A stretch of DNA of 64,000 bases. Origin: JAWLHA01 sp041690535 (lineage in GTDB: Bacteria > Pseudomonadota > Gammaproteobacteria > Thiohalomonadales > Thiohalomonadaceae). This document shows, in pieces, positions 7,656 through 16,142 of the stretch. The stretch spans positions 36,998 to 100,997 of the forward strand of contig JAWLHA010000008.1 in NCBI GenBank assembly GCA_041690535.1, read 5' to 3'. The notes under the pieces were generated by a model. That model saw nothing but the letters and a program-made list of their open reading frames with translations. It had not been told where the DNA came from and ran no database searches. How positions within the stretch are numbered: position 1 is the first letter of the stretch; the number at the start of each line of letters is the position of its first letter. The position numbers and the translations under genes are program-made.

Positions 7656-9020
7656 GTGGCACTGCGTTCAATCAACCCCTACACCGGTGAACTCCTGAAG
7701 GCGTATGAAGAGTGGGACGGCGCGGCGCTGGAGCGGACGCTGACCGAAGTGCGGGCAGCCACGCCCGGCTGGGCCGCGACGCCCATGGAGCAACGCTGCG
7801 AGTTGCTGCGCCGGACCGCCCAGCTGCTTCGGCAGCGCCGCGAGGAGTGGGCGCGCCTGGCGACGCTGGAGATGGGCAAGCGCATTGCCGAGGCGCGGGC
7901 GGAGATCGACAAGTGCTCCTTGGTGTGCGACTTCTACGCCGAGCGGGGGCCGGCCTTTCTGCAGGATGAGGCGATCGACTCCGATGCAAGCCGCAGTCTG
8001 GTGGCGTACGAGCCCTTGGGCACCGTGTTGGCCATCATGCCCTGGAATTTCCCCTTCTGGCAGGTGTTCCGATTCGCCGCTCCGGCGCTGATCGCCGGCA
8101 ACACCGCCGTGCTGAAGCATGCCTCCAACGTCCCCCAATGCGCCCTGGCCATCGAGGCGATCTTCCAGGAGGCGGGATTTCCCCCCGGGGTGTTCCGCAC
8201 CTTGCTCATCGGCGCGGGGACCGTTCCAAAGGTCATTGAGGATGCCCGCATCCAGGCGGTCACACTCACCGGCAGCGAGCTGGCCGGGCGCAAGGTCGCC
8301 GCGCTGGCGGGAGCGGCATTGAAAAAATGCGTGCTCGAGCTCGGCGGCTCCGATCCCTTCGTGGTCCTGGAGGATGCCGATCTCGACCTGGCGGCCCACA
8401 ATGCCGTGGCCTCCCGCTTCCTCAACAATGGACAGAGCTGCATCGCCGCCAAGCGCTTCATCGTGGTGGAGACGGTGGCGGAGGAGTTCATGGCCCGCTT
8501 CAAGGAGGGGGTGGAGGGCCTCGTCCCGGGCGATCCTCTGGACGAGGCCACCGGGATCGGCCCCATGGCGCGGGAGGACCTGCGCGAGGAACTCCATGGT
8601 CAGGTGACTGACGCCCTCCACAAGGGTGCCATTGCGGTGACCGGCTGCGAGCCGCTGGCGCGGGAAGGCGCGTTCTATGCCCCCTCCATCCTGGATCGCA
8701 TCCAGCCGCACATGCGCGCCTACCACGAGGAGCTGTTCGGCCCCGTCGCCCTGGTGCATCGGGCCCGTGACGAAGAGCACGCCCTGGCGCTGGCCAATGA
8801 CACCCCCCACGGCCTGGGGGGCAGCGTCTGGACAGAAGATACCGCCCGGGGCGAGGCGCTCGCCCGACAGCTCGAATGCGGCTGCGCCTTCGTCAACGGG
8901 ATGGTCAAGAGCGACCCCCGTCTCCCCTTCGGCGGCATCAAGGCCTCGGGCTTCGGCCGGGAGCTGGCTCACCATGGCATCCGCGAATTCGTGAACGCCA
9001 AGACCCTCTGGATCCGGTGA
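7656..9020 (+). CDS. NAD(P)-dependent aldehyde dehydrogenase, succinate-semialdehyde type
   Basis: The 454-residue protein is a full-length ALDH. It has the catalytic Cys in NNGQSCIAAKRF, the general-base Glu in LELGGSDPFVVLEDADLD, and the cofactor-site IMPWNFPFWQ. The short N-terminus (VALRSINPYTGE) and the QSCIAAKRF context are those of succinate-semialdehyde dehydrogenase and relatives. These oxidise succinate semialdehyde or similar aldehydes to the acid. The GTG at 7656 is chosen because GGGAG is six bases upstream. It stands alone; the substrate cannot be fixed from sequence. Confidence 0.9.
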   Translation: MALRSINPYTGELLKAYEEWDGAALERTLTEVRAATPGWAATPMEQRCELLRRTAQLLRQRREEWARLATLEMGKRIAEARAEIDKCSLVCDFYAERGPAFLQDEAIDSDASRSLVAYEPLGTVLAIMPWNFPFWQVFRFAAPALIAGNTAVLKHASNVPQCALAIEAIFQEAGFPPGVFRTLLIGAGTVPKVIEDARIQAVTLTGSELAGRKVAALAGAALKKCVLELGGSDPFVVLEDADLDLAAHNAVASRFLNNGQSCIAAKRFIVVETVAEEFMARFKEGVEGLVPGDPLDEATGIGPMAREDLREELHGQVTDALHKGAIAVTGCEPLAREGAFYAPSILDRIQPHMRAYHEELFGPVALVHRARDEEHALALANDTPHGLGGSVWTEDTARGEALARQLECGCAFVNGMVKSDPRLPFGGIKASGFGRELAHHGIREFVNAKTLWIR

Positions 9021-9088
9021 GCGGCGGGGAGCGCCAAGGAGACCGACGGGGTTATCATGCGCCCTTTCCGATCCTGCGGAGGACCCGC

Positions 9089-9880
9089 GTGCTCGAAGAC
9101 CTCCTGATCTACCTCGCTCTGGGCGCGGTTGCCGGCACCCTCGCCGGCCTGCTCGGCGTGGGGGGAGGACTGATCATCGTACCGGTGCTGGCCCTAGTGT
9201 TCGAGGCACGGGGTTTCGCGCCCGGGCTCATCATGCATCTGGCGGTGGGCACCTCTCTGGCCACCATCGTCTTCACCTCCATCTCTTCGGTGCGTGCCCA
9301 CCACCGCCGCGGCGCGGTGCTGTGGCCGGTGTTCGCCAGGCTGACGCCCGGAATCATTGCCGGGGGGTGGCTGGGCGCCCTGCTCGCCGATCGCCTGCCC
9401 AGCGACTCCCTGCGCTGGATCTTCGGCCTGTTCGAACTGCTGGTCGCAGCGCAGATGGCCTGGTCGGTTCGGCCCGCCCCAAGGCGCCGCCTGCCCGGGC
9501 GATCCGGGCTTGCCCTCGCGGGGGGGGCGATCGGCGGGCTGTCCGCGCTCCTGGGGATCGGCGGGGGCACCCTCACGGTACCGTTTCTGGTCTGGTGCAA
9601 CGTGCAGATGCGCCAGGCGGTGGCCACCTCCGCCGCCTGTGGACTGCCCATCGCCCTGGCGGGGGCGGGCGGATTCATCTTCGCCGGGCAGGCCGTCCCC
9701 GACCTGCCCGGGGCCGCGCTGGGTTACGTCTACCTCCCTGCCTTAGGAGGAATCGTGGTGGCCAGCACCCTCAGTGCTCCCTTCGGGGCGGCCATCGCCC
9801 ACCGCGTCAAAGGGGAGACGCTCAAACGGGCGTTTTCCGTGCTGCTTGCGCTGCTGGGGCTGCGCATGCTGCTGGGCTGA
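9089..9880 (+). CDS. Sulfite exporter TauE/SafE family membrane protein
   Basis: The 263-residue protein has about eight membrane segments and the two glycine-rich family repeats, GLLGVGGGLIIVPVL (about 18-32) and ALLGIGGGTLTVPFL (about 153-167). The fold is the TauE/SafE (TSUP) family, whose members export sulfite, sulfoacetate or other organosulfur anions, or import small anions. The GTG at 9089 follows GCGGAGG at normal spacing. In a window rich in sulfur-redox genes, anion export linked to sulfur oxidation is plausible, but the substrate is not shown. Confidence 0.9.
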   Translation: MLEDLLIYLALGAVAGTLAGLLGVGGGLIIVPVLALVFEARGFAPGLIMHLAVGTSLATIVFTSISSVRAHHRRGAVLWPVFARLTPGIIAGGWLGALLADRLPSDSLRWIFGLFELLVAAQMAWSVRPAPRRRLPGRSGLALAGGAIGGLSALLGIGGGTLTVPFLVWCNVQMRQAVATSAACGLPIALAGAGGFIFAGQAVPDLPGAALGYVYLPALGGIVVASTLSAPFGAAIAHRVKGETLKRAFSVLLALLGLRMLLG

Positions 9881-10019
9881 GGCCGAGGGGGTCCGACCGA
9901 CCGATGAGGCGAACTATACTGAGAGCATTCGATCAGATCGCCGCCCTGGAACTGAGGCACAAGCCGCGTTTCGCGCCATCTGCCGAACAACCGTCCCCCC
10001 CCTGAATCACACTTTGGTC

Positions 10020-11309
10020 GTGGCCGCCCGCTCACATCTTCTCGCACTCTTCCTCGCAGCAGCCCTCTGGCTGGCGCACGCTGCAGCCGAGGAGCGGCCG
10101 ATCATCACCGAGATCAATTTTTTCGGTAACGACACCACCGAGGAGCGCATTCTCCTGCAGGAGATGACCATTCACGTGGGGGACCCGGCCGATCCCGGGG
10201 CCATAGCGCAATCGCAGCAGGCCATCATGGACCTCAGGCTGTTCAAGACGGTTCGCGCCGAGCTGAAGGATGCCCCGGGCGGCAAGGCCCTGAACATCCA
10301 CGTCAGCGAGCGGTACTACATCCTCCCCTTGCCTCGCCTGGATGCAAAACCCAATGGGGATTACAGCTACGGGCTCGAGCTGCGCTTCGACAATCTCTTC
10401 GGGCTCAACCAGCGGCTCAAGACGGTTTACCGCCACAAGGATTCGACCAATGGCCATGCCAGCGTGGCGCGGGAAGCCGCGGTCGAATACAGCTATCCGC
10501 GCATCATGGGTTCGGCCTATCTGCTCGACAGTGAGGCGGCTCTCGAGACCCAGGACGTTACGGTGGAGGATGAGCTGTCAGAGGCCACCGAGGATTACCG
10601 CCGCGACACCTACAAGGCCCGCATCGGCTTGAGCCGCTGGCTGAGCCAGCAGGGGCCGAGTCGCGGCTGGCTGGCGGGCTTCGGCTTGGCATTCCACCGT
10701 GAGGAGTACGATGTCCGCCTCGGCCAGCCCGCCCTCGTGGAGGACAGTCAGTCGTTCGCGGTCACAGGAAACATCGGCTTTGAGGATGTCCACGAATTTC
10801 CCTTCCATCGTGCCGGCGTCGCGTACGGCTACACGGGCGAGCTCGCGGTCCCCTCATTGGGCTCCGATCACAGTTACAATCGCCACCGGTTCTATCACCG
10901 CCGCTACCTGCCCCTGGACGCCAACCGCTCGAACCTGAACACCCGGTTGCAACTGGGACTGGCCAACGGCACCAGCTTCGGTGAGCCCGCCCACACGCTC
11001 GGCAGTGCAGCCACCCTGCGCGGCTACGCCTCGGGTCTGGACAAAGGCAATGCCCTTCTGCTCGCCAATGTCGAATACCACCACCAGCTCAGCGGCTATC
11101 GACAACTGCGGGGCGTGGTCTTCACGGACATCGGCAATGTCTATGCTGGTGTCTCGGAGCTGGATCTGACAGATTTGCGCGCGTCGATCGGCGTCGGTTT
11201 ACGCTGGCGCGTTCAGTCCTTCGTGGATATCACCTTGACGGTGGATTACGCGTACGGCATCGATACCCAATCGCAAATGGGCTATGTGAATACCAGCGGA
11301 TCGTTCTGA
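10020..11309 (+). CDS. Short Omp85/BamA-superfamily outer-membrane protein with one POTRA domain
   Basis: The ~429-residue product begins with a signal peptide (HLLALFLAAALWLAHAAA) followed by a single POTRA-like domain (ITEINFFGNDTTEERILLQEM to LNIHVSERYYI). The rest is a beta-barrel of the surface-antigen (D15) type, including the LRGY motif of Omp85 loop 6 near residue 330 and a terminal aromatic residue (NTSGSF). BamA has five POTRA domains and TamA three, so this is a reduced member whose substrate is unknown. The start is a GTG at 10020; a TTG at 10014 is also possible. It is a single gene. Confidence 0.82.
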   Translation: MAARSHLLALFLAAALWLAHAAAEERPIITEINFFGNDTTEERILLQEMTIHVGDPADPGAIAQSQQAIMDLRLFKTVRAELKDAPGGKALNIHVSERYYILPLPRLDAKPNGDYSYGLELRFDNLFGLNQRLKTVYRHKDSTNGHASVAREAAVEYSYPRIMGSAYLLDSEAALETQDVTVEDELSEATEDYRRDTYKARIGLSRWLSQQGPSRGWLAGFGLAFHREEYDVRLGQPALVEDSQSFAVTGNIGFEDVHEFPFHRAGVAYGYTGELAVPSLGSDHSYNRHRFYHRRYLPLDANRSNLNTRLQLGLANGTSFGEPAHTLGSAATLRGYASGLDKGNALLLANVEYHHQLSGYRQLRGVVFTDIGNVYAGVSELDLTDLRASIGVGLRWRVQSFVDITLTVDYAYGIDTQSQMGYVNTSGSF

Positions 11310-11438
11310 GTAAACACCCCCCCTCCCATCATCGGACTCATGACAGAGTGTGTCATCGAGCCGTCAAGTCTCCGCTCACGCCAAGCAAACCGATCTACTG
11401 ACCCGCGAGCCAGATCAGTCACCGCGTTTTTCGAACCA

Positions 11439-11479
11439 CTTTCAGGATTACATCGCTCTTGGGTAAGTGCGTTTACCCT
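11439..11479 (+). repeat. Palindromic repeat family 1, copy C (right arm only)
   Basis: Only the right arm survives: CTTTCAGGATTACATCGCTC, then TTGGGTAAGTGCGTTTACCCT. It shows small deletions relative to the consensus. It lies between the Omp85 gene and the DUF3617 gene. The rest of 11310-11559 shows no gene. Confidence 0.75.
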
Positions 11480-11559
11480 GGACTCTCGTCTGGATAGCGC
11501 GACCGAGGTTAGGTTAAGATGAACCCGGCTATTTCCCGGGCCTCAAGGAGGGGCATAGA

Positions 11560-11994
11560 ATGGGACGACTCGGAACGACCTTGATTGCAGCCGCCACCTT
11601 GGCGATCCCTGGTGCAGGACTCGCCCAGGCCGTCGATGGCTTGTGGGAACACGAGATCCGGTATGAGCTGTCCGGGACCCCACAGGTGTTTCCCACCTAC
11701 GTGCGCACGCACTGCGTTTCCGCACAGCACCCTATCCCCAACATCTCCCGGCCCGGCCACGAGTGTACCGTCAGCCCGAAAAGTTGGGACGGCCAGAAGA
11801 TCGTCTGGTCGCTCGACTGCTCCACAGATACGGAGATCGTCCAGGGGATGGGCACTGCCGACTACGCTGGGGATCAACTGGAAGGGAACGTCTACCTGCA
11901 AATTCTCAGCGCCACCAATCCCTACCAGTCGATGGTCTTCACCATCACCGGCAAGCGCGTGGGACCCTGCGAGGCTTCAGCGCTGGGGCAGTAA
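11560..11994 (+). CDS. DUF3617-type secreted protein
   Basis: The 144-residue protein has a signal peptide (LIAAATLAIPGAGLAQA). The mature domain matches the DUF3617 pattern: GLWEHEIRYELSG near its start, paired cysteines, and an extended beta-rich C-terminus ending in GKRVGPC. Four cysteines could form disulfides in the periplasm. The ATG follows AAGGAGG at good spacing. The function of the family is unknown. It converges on a truncated HugZ-like gene only 8 bp away. Confidence 0.75.
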   Translation: MGRLGTTLIAAATLAIPGAGLAQAVDGLWEHEIRYELSGTPQVFPTYVRTHCVSAQHPIPNISRPGHECTVSPKSWDGQKIVWSLDCSTDTEIVQGMGTADYAGDQLEGNVYLQILSATNPYQSMVFTITGKRVGPCEASALGQ

Positions 11995-12001
11995 TCCCGC
12001 T

Positions 12002-12205
12002 TCACCTCGGCGGGTTTTGCATGAGATTGCGGGTATGGGCGGCCAACCGGCTCAGGTGCAGGAGAAGGCCCCCAATCTCCTCTCCGACCACGAAGGCCAC
12101 CATGGAGGCAAGCGGCTGTCCTTGCCGATCCACGCTGGCCAACCCCGCCCACCTCGCCCCAAGGAGCAGTTCACCCGCCTGGGCCAGTTGTTCGTCTTTA
12201 TCCAT
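12002..12205 (-). pseudogene. Truncated HugZ / pyridoxamine-5'-phosphate-oxidase-like remnant
   Basis: The 67 readable residues from the ATG at 12205 match the start of HugZ-like haem-utilisation/PPOX-fold proteins. They show an ARxLLxxxRxAxLAS-like helix-strand, GQPLASMVAFVV, and the family's LSRLAAHTRNLMQNP loop. The gene then stops, where relatives continue for 100-200 more residues through the flavin-binding barrel. The frame is also open upstream to about 12352, with a hydrophobic stretch (FAALILLASGAA), so the start is uncertain. It is most simply the 5' remnant of a deleted gene. Confidence 0.6.
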
Positions 12206-12373
12206 ATCCGCTCCCGCCATGTTCTGTTTTCCTGCTTGCGACAGCCCCCCGGACTCCCATGCGGCCCCGGACGCAAGGAGGATCAGTGCTGCGAAAGAGC
12301 CGCTCAACGCAGTACTGGTGTGGCCTCCCCAACCGGCGGAGTGTGGCGCCAAGGAGAAAGACAGGCCTATGAC

Positions 12374-12790
12374 TTACTGCCGGTAGCGAGGGCTTCGGGT
12401 CTGTCCCAAGAGGCGCCGCTCCAACCACACAAGTCCGTGCGACAGCCGGGTTTGGGAGAGTGCCAGCGCCACCCCGATCCCCGCGGCATTGGCGGCCATG
12501 TCGGCCAGATCGAATATGCGGGTGCCCCCGAGGCCCTGGAGCCCCTCCAACGCAGCCCCGAGGACCAGGAGGATGAGCGCCCACACCTTCAGGGCCCGGC
12601 CGACGTAGAGCTGACCGAACCACCCCATGAGCGCCGCATAGGTGACGACGTGTTCCAGTTTGTCGATGTGCTCAAATTCCAGTTCGAGATCGGGCGGTGA
12701 ACTCATCAGCGACAGCCAGACCACCAGGCCGATAAGGACCCAGCCGAGGCCAAGCCAAAGCGTGTGCCAGCGCAGGCGTCGCTCACCCAT
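12374..12790 (-). CDS. VanZ-family membrane protein
   Basis: The 138-residue protein has four membrane segments and the VanZ-like pattern of HIDKLEHVVTYAALMGWF (His and Asp near a helix start) followed by DLADMAANAAGIGVA. The family is widespread, and its biochemical role is not settled; VanZ confers low-level teicoplanin resistance in enterococci. The start overlaps the stop of uppP by 8 bp, so the pair is translationally coupled. That overlap and the shared cell-wall theme suggest a role linked to undecaprenyl phosphate or cell envelope. Confidence 0.85.
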   Translation of the reverse strand: MGERRLRWHTLWLGLGWVLIGLVVWLSLMSSPPDLELEFEHIDKLEHVVTYAALMGWFGQLYVGRALKVWALILLVLGAALEGLQGLGGTRIFDLADMAANAAGIGVALALSQTRLSHGLVWLERRLLGQTRSPRYRQ

Positions 12791-13580
12791 ACAGGTAGAG
12801 CAGCACTGCGCCGAGCAGGAGCCGGTAGATCACGAACGGGAACATGCCGATGCGCTCCAGAAGCTTGAGGAAGAAGTGAATACAAACATAGGCACTGACC
12901 GCCGATAGCACCGCCCCCAGGATCAGTGCGAACCAATCCACTGTCTCCTCGCCCCGAATCAGGTCCAGGGTACTCAGCCCGCCTGCCAGAACGATGACCG
13001 GAATCGACAGCAGAAAAGAGAAGCGCGCCGCCCCGTTGCGGCTGAGCCCCCGCATCAACCCGGCGGTCATGGTGATCCCCGAGCGGGAGGTGCCGGGGAT
13101 GAGGGCGAGGGCTTGCGCCACCCCGATGGCCAGCACGTCCTTCCAGCCGATGGTGTGCTCGCTGCGCACGCGCTGCCCCTTGGCGTCGGCCCACCACAGC
13201 AGGAGCCCGAAGATGATGGTAGTCCATCCGATCACCACCGGCGCCCGCAGCGCCGTTTCGATGACATCCTTGAACAGCAGGCCGGCCAGGCCGACCGGAA
13301 CGGTCCCGAACAGCACGGCCCAGGCGAGGCGGCTGTCCCCGACGCTGCGCCGCTCGACCACCGAGCGGCTCCAGTCCCGCGCCATCACGCCCAGCTCGCC
13401 CCGGAAATACCACACCACCGCGGCAAGGGTGCCCACATGCACTGCCACGTCAAAGGCGAGCCCCTGATCACCCCAGCCGTTGAGCTGGGGCAGGAGAATG
13501 AGGTGCGCCGAGCTGGAGATGGGGAGGAATTCCGTGAGCCCCTGAAGCACCGCGAGGGCAATGATCTGCAAAAGGTCCAT
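12783..13580 (-). CDS. uppP: Undecaprenyl-diphosphatase UppP/BacA
   Basis: The 265-residue integral membrane enzyme has both active-site motifs: GLTEFLPISSSAHLIL near residues 14-29 and IPGTSRSGITMT near 160-172. It dephosphorylates undecaprenyl pyrophosphate to recycle the lipid carrier for peptidoglycan and polysaccharide export, and gives intrinsic bacitracin tolerance. Length and motif spacing are normal. It follows the methyltransferase gene by 21 bp and overlaps the vanZ-like gene, forming a three-gene minus-strand unit. Confidence 0.96.
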   Translation of the reverse strand: MDLLQIIALAVLQGLTEFLPISSSAHLILLPQLNGWGDQGLAFDVAVHVGTLAAVVWYFRGELGVMARDWSRSVVERRSVGDSRLAWAVLFGTVPVGLAGLLFKDVIETALRAPVVIGWTTIIFGLLLWWADAKGQRVRSEHTIGWKDVLAIGVAQALALIPGTSRSGITMTAGLMRGLSRNGAARFSFLLSIPVIVLAGGLSTLDLIRGEETVDWFALILGAVLSAVSAYVCIHFFLKLLERIGMFPFVIYRLLLGAVLLYLYG

Positions 13581-13601
13581 GACGACTTGTCCCTGCCGGC
13601 C

Positions 13602-14306
13602 TCAGCGGCCGATCCATTTTTCCGCAATGATGCGCGCGTAACGTCCCTCGCGCGTCACCTCGCTGTCGATCACCGCGAATCCGGTCTTGTTGAGCATGTA
13701 AATAAGGTCTTCGCGGGAGAAACGATTGTGCTCGATGAAGTGGACGAAGAAATCATCGAGCTCCTCCACCGGGGTGGCCGCATCGAAAATACGGGCCTCC
13801 TCGGTCTGGCTACGGACATAGACCTCCAGCGGGACACGGACCCAATCCAGGACCATCAGGCGACCGCCCGGCTTGAGGCAGCGGTGCGTCTCCAGCAGCG
13901 TGCGCACCGGCTGGTCCATCTCGTGCAGCACCACGGAGGCCAGTGCCGCATCCACCGTTCCGTCGGTCAGGCTCAGGCGGGGATCATGGAGATCCTCACA
14001 AAGAATCTCACACCCCTCGGGCAGCGCTCCGACCGCCTCGATCATGTAAGGCGCGCATTCCACGCCGATGGCCCGCACCCCCTGGTAGCGTTCGCCAACG
14101 GCCTTGACGAACATGCCCGGGCCCGCCCCGAGATCGAGCACCACCGGTGCGCTCGAGTAGGCAGGCACCATCCAGCGGTCCCAAACGGTCCAGAATGTCT
14201 CGTCGAAGCGGCGCTCGAAACCCTCTTTCATCATCTGGGCGAAACGTTCGCCGTCACGGTGGTGCTTCGCAAGCATCTGCTGGGTTTTCTGTAACCTGTC
14301 CGACAT
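13602..14306 (-). CDS. Class I SAM-dependent methyltransferase
   Basis: The 234-residue protein has the class I methyltransferase core: motif I VVLDLGAGPGMFVKAVG (about 79-95), motif II with acidic VGVECAPYMIE-like sequence, and motif IV (AALASVVLHEMDQPVRTL). The substrate is not evident; small-molecule methylation or a UbiE-like role are both possible. It is the first gene of the unit leading to uppP and the vanZ-like gene, and a family 1 repeat lies in its upstream region. Confidence 0.85.
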   Translation of the reverse strand: MSDRLQKTQQMLAKHHRDGERFAQMMKEGFERRFDETFWTVWDRWMVPAYSSAPVVLDLGAGPGMFVKAVGERYQGVRAIGVECAPYMIEAVGALPEGCEILCEDLHDPRLSLTDGTVDAALASVVLHEMDQPVRTLLETHRCLKPGGRLMVLDWVRVPLEVYVRSQTEEARIFDAATPVEELDDFFVHFIEHNRFSREDLIYMLNKTGFAVIDSEVTREGRYARIIAEKWIGR

Positions 14307-14402
14307 CGTCTAAGCTCAATTGGATGGGAATGGAATTCTGGCCGAAGAGGTCAGGATCATAACCGGTTCAAGCGCCCGCGGCATCCCCAGGAGAATCGGG
14401 GC

Positions 14403-14566
14403 AGGGTAAACGCATACTCACGTCACGGCCGTGCTGTGAGCGATGTAAGTCCTTGAAAGCAGGTACGCTGTGAATGCATCCCTGTACGCTCGACGGCCGC
14501 GTCCGTGCGGCCGTCGACCTGCTTTCAAGGACTTACATCGCTCTTGGGTAAGTATGCGTTTACCCT
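14403..14566 (+). repeat. Palindromic repeat family 1, copy D (full length; best reference copy)
   Basis: This 164-bp element has exact terminal inverted repeats, AGGGTAAACGC at the left and GCGTTTACCCT at the right. The flanks are an exact 10-bp direct repeat GAATCGGGGC at 14393-14402 and 14567-14576. Internally both arms and the GACGGCCGCG...GCGGCCGTC core hairpin are intact. This is the clearest evidence that the family transposes with a target duplication. Confidence 0.95.
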
Positions 14567-14644
14567 GAATCGGGGCTGCACGGTCAAGGAATTTTCACAA
14601 AGAGGTGCTAGCTTTGAACCAAATGGGGTTAGGAGGAGAAAAAC

Positions 14645-14857
14645 ATGTCCGAGATCGTTGAGTTCTATACAGCAGCCATGCCTCACTCGCCACACAACGA
14701 GAGTCGGCTCATGGAGGAGATCGCCTTCCTCGAGAGCCGTTTGCTCTCCATCGGCGCGGTGGGCGACTGTGCCTATGAGAAGTCATTGGCGCGGACCTAT
14801 GCCGCGCTGTTGAAGACCCGGCGCAATCAGCTGAGCGCCGTCAAAAAGAGCAACTGA
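14645..14857 (+). CDS. Small conserved-looking protein of unknown function
   Basis: The 70-residue product starts MSEIVEFYTAAMPHSPHNES, then has helical segments (LMEEIAFLESRLLSIG, YEKSLARTYAALLKTRRNQL). A strong ribosome-binding site (AGGAGGAG) precedes the ATG. There are no membrane segments, and it contains one cysteine. I do not recognise a family. The Shine-Dalgarno sequence and the regular helical pattern make it a likely real gene. It converges on the MidA-like gene. Confidence 0.6.
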   Translation: MSEIVEFYTAAMPHSPHNESRLMEEIAFLESRLLSIGAVGDCAYEKSLARTYAALLKTRRNQLSAVKKSN

Positions 14858-14866
14858 GGCCAGAGC

Positions 14867-16075
14867 CTAGAGCCGGGTGCGATCATCGCGGATCGCAAAT
14901 CCGGCCAGTGGGCCTTCCGCCCCCCGCGTCAGGGCCAGCACCTTGAACAACTCCCCCATCTCTCCCGGCATGAGAAGGCGCTTCACCTGAGCGGCCATTT
15001 GCAGCCTGGCACGATCGTCAGCGTTCGCCTCCACCATGTCCAATAGGCCGTTCCCCAGCAGGAAATTGGCCTGGGTGGTGAACCCGCCCACGTGCAGACC
15101 GGCCTCGACGCCGGCCGCGGCGACCGCACTGAAATCCACGTGAGCGGTAATGTCCTGCAGCCCCACGAACACAAAGGGGTCAGGGTGGGCACGGTGACGA
15201 TAGTGGCACATCAGGGTCCCACCGCCCCGCTGGGGATGATAGTACTCGCGGGCCGGGAAACCGTAGTCGATGAGCAGGGCCACGCCGGCCTCAAGGAAAT
15301 CGGCCAGACTGCGCACCCAATCGAGGGCCCCCAGATTGAGCTCCGACTCATACCCCTCCGGCAAGTGGTAGGCCTCCTGCAGGGCCGCCAGGGCTTTGGC
15401 GAGCCGAGGCGCTCGGGGGGTGTTGGCCACAGTCGAAAAACGCCCCTCCGTCCAGGTCACTGAGAGCTCGAGCGGCTGGCTGTTCTTGATGCGGAACCGG
15501 TGCACGGGGATGGCGTCCAGCACCTCATTGGCGATCACCACGCCGCGGAACCCCGGTGCCGGAAGGCAGGTAAGCCACTGCACACGCGCCACCAGGTGCG
15601 GTAGCTGTTCGGTCAGCAACCGTTGCTGCCGCGCCTTGAGCTCGCCACTGACATCAAGGATGTAATAGTGCTCGGGCAGGCGCCCCAACCGCTCGAGTTC
15701 GCCAAGGAGATCGCAGGCGAGCCGGCCGGTTCCCGCCCCGAACTCCAGAATGGCCCCCCCCTCCAGCCGCTCCAGTACCTGGGCGCATTGCCGCGCAACG
15801 CAGCGCGAGAAGAGGGGGGTCAGTTCGGGCGCCGTGACGAAGTCACCCTCCGCGCCGAACTTCTGGCTGCCGCCGCTGTAGTAGCCCACGCCCGGCGCAT
15901 AGAGGGCCAACGCCATGAAACGGTCGAATCCGATCCGCCCGCCCGCCTGTGCAATGGCGTCCCGGATCAGGGTGGAAACCCGTTCGCTGTGAGCCCCCGC
16001 ATCGGGCCCCGGCAGCGGCAGTTCGCGAAGACTGCCTGCGGCCATGCGCGCATCGCGCGGCTCCTGAGGTAACAT
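14867..16075 (-). CDS. MidA/NDUFAF7-family SAM-dependent methyltransferase (DUF185)
   Basis: The ~402-residue protein has the family hallmarks: FDRFMALALYAPGVGYYSGG, GAEGDFVTAPELTPLF, and the SAM-binding AILEFGAGTGRLACDLL, followed by VVIANEVLDAIPVHRF. The mitochondrial homologue NDUFAF7 dimethylates an arginine of a complex I subunit; the bacterial target is not established. The ATG at 16075 is used, but an internal ATG at 16045 is possible. The gene is divergent from the pteridine reductase gene. It is commonly seen next to pterin/folate genes in gammaproteobacteria. Confidence 0.9.
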   Translation of the reverse strand: MLPQEPRDARMAAGSLRELPLPGPDAGAHSERVSTLIRDAIAQAGGRIGFDRFMALALYAPGVGYYSGGSQKFGAEGDFVTAPELTPLFSRCVARQCAQVLERLEGGAILEFGAGTGRLACDLLGELERLGRLPEHYYILDVSGELKARQQRLLTEQLPHLVARVQWLTCLPAPGFRGVVIANEVLDAIPVHRFRIKNSQPLELSVTWTEGRFSTVANTPRAPRLAKALAALQEAYHLPEGYESELNLGALDWVRSLADFLEAGVALLIDYGFPAREYYHPQRGGGTLMCHYRHRAHPDPFVFVGLQDITAHVDFSAVAAAGVEAGLHVGGFTTQANFLLGNGLLDMVEANADDRARLQMAAQVKRLLMPGEMGELFKVLALTRGAEGPLAGFAIRDDRTRL

Positions 16076-16142
16076 GAATACGTTCCAGTGGCGTCAGAAT
16101 TTGGGCTACAGTGTGCCAAACAACGAAAGTGGGGAGAAGTTC

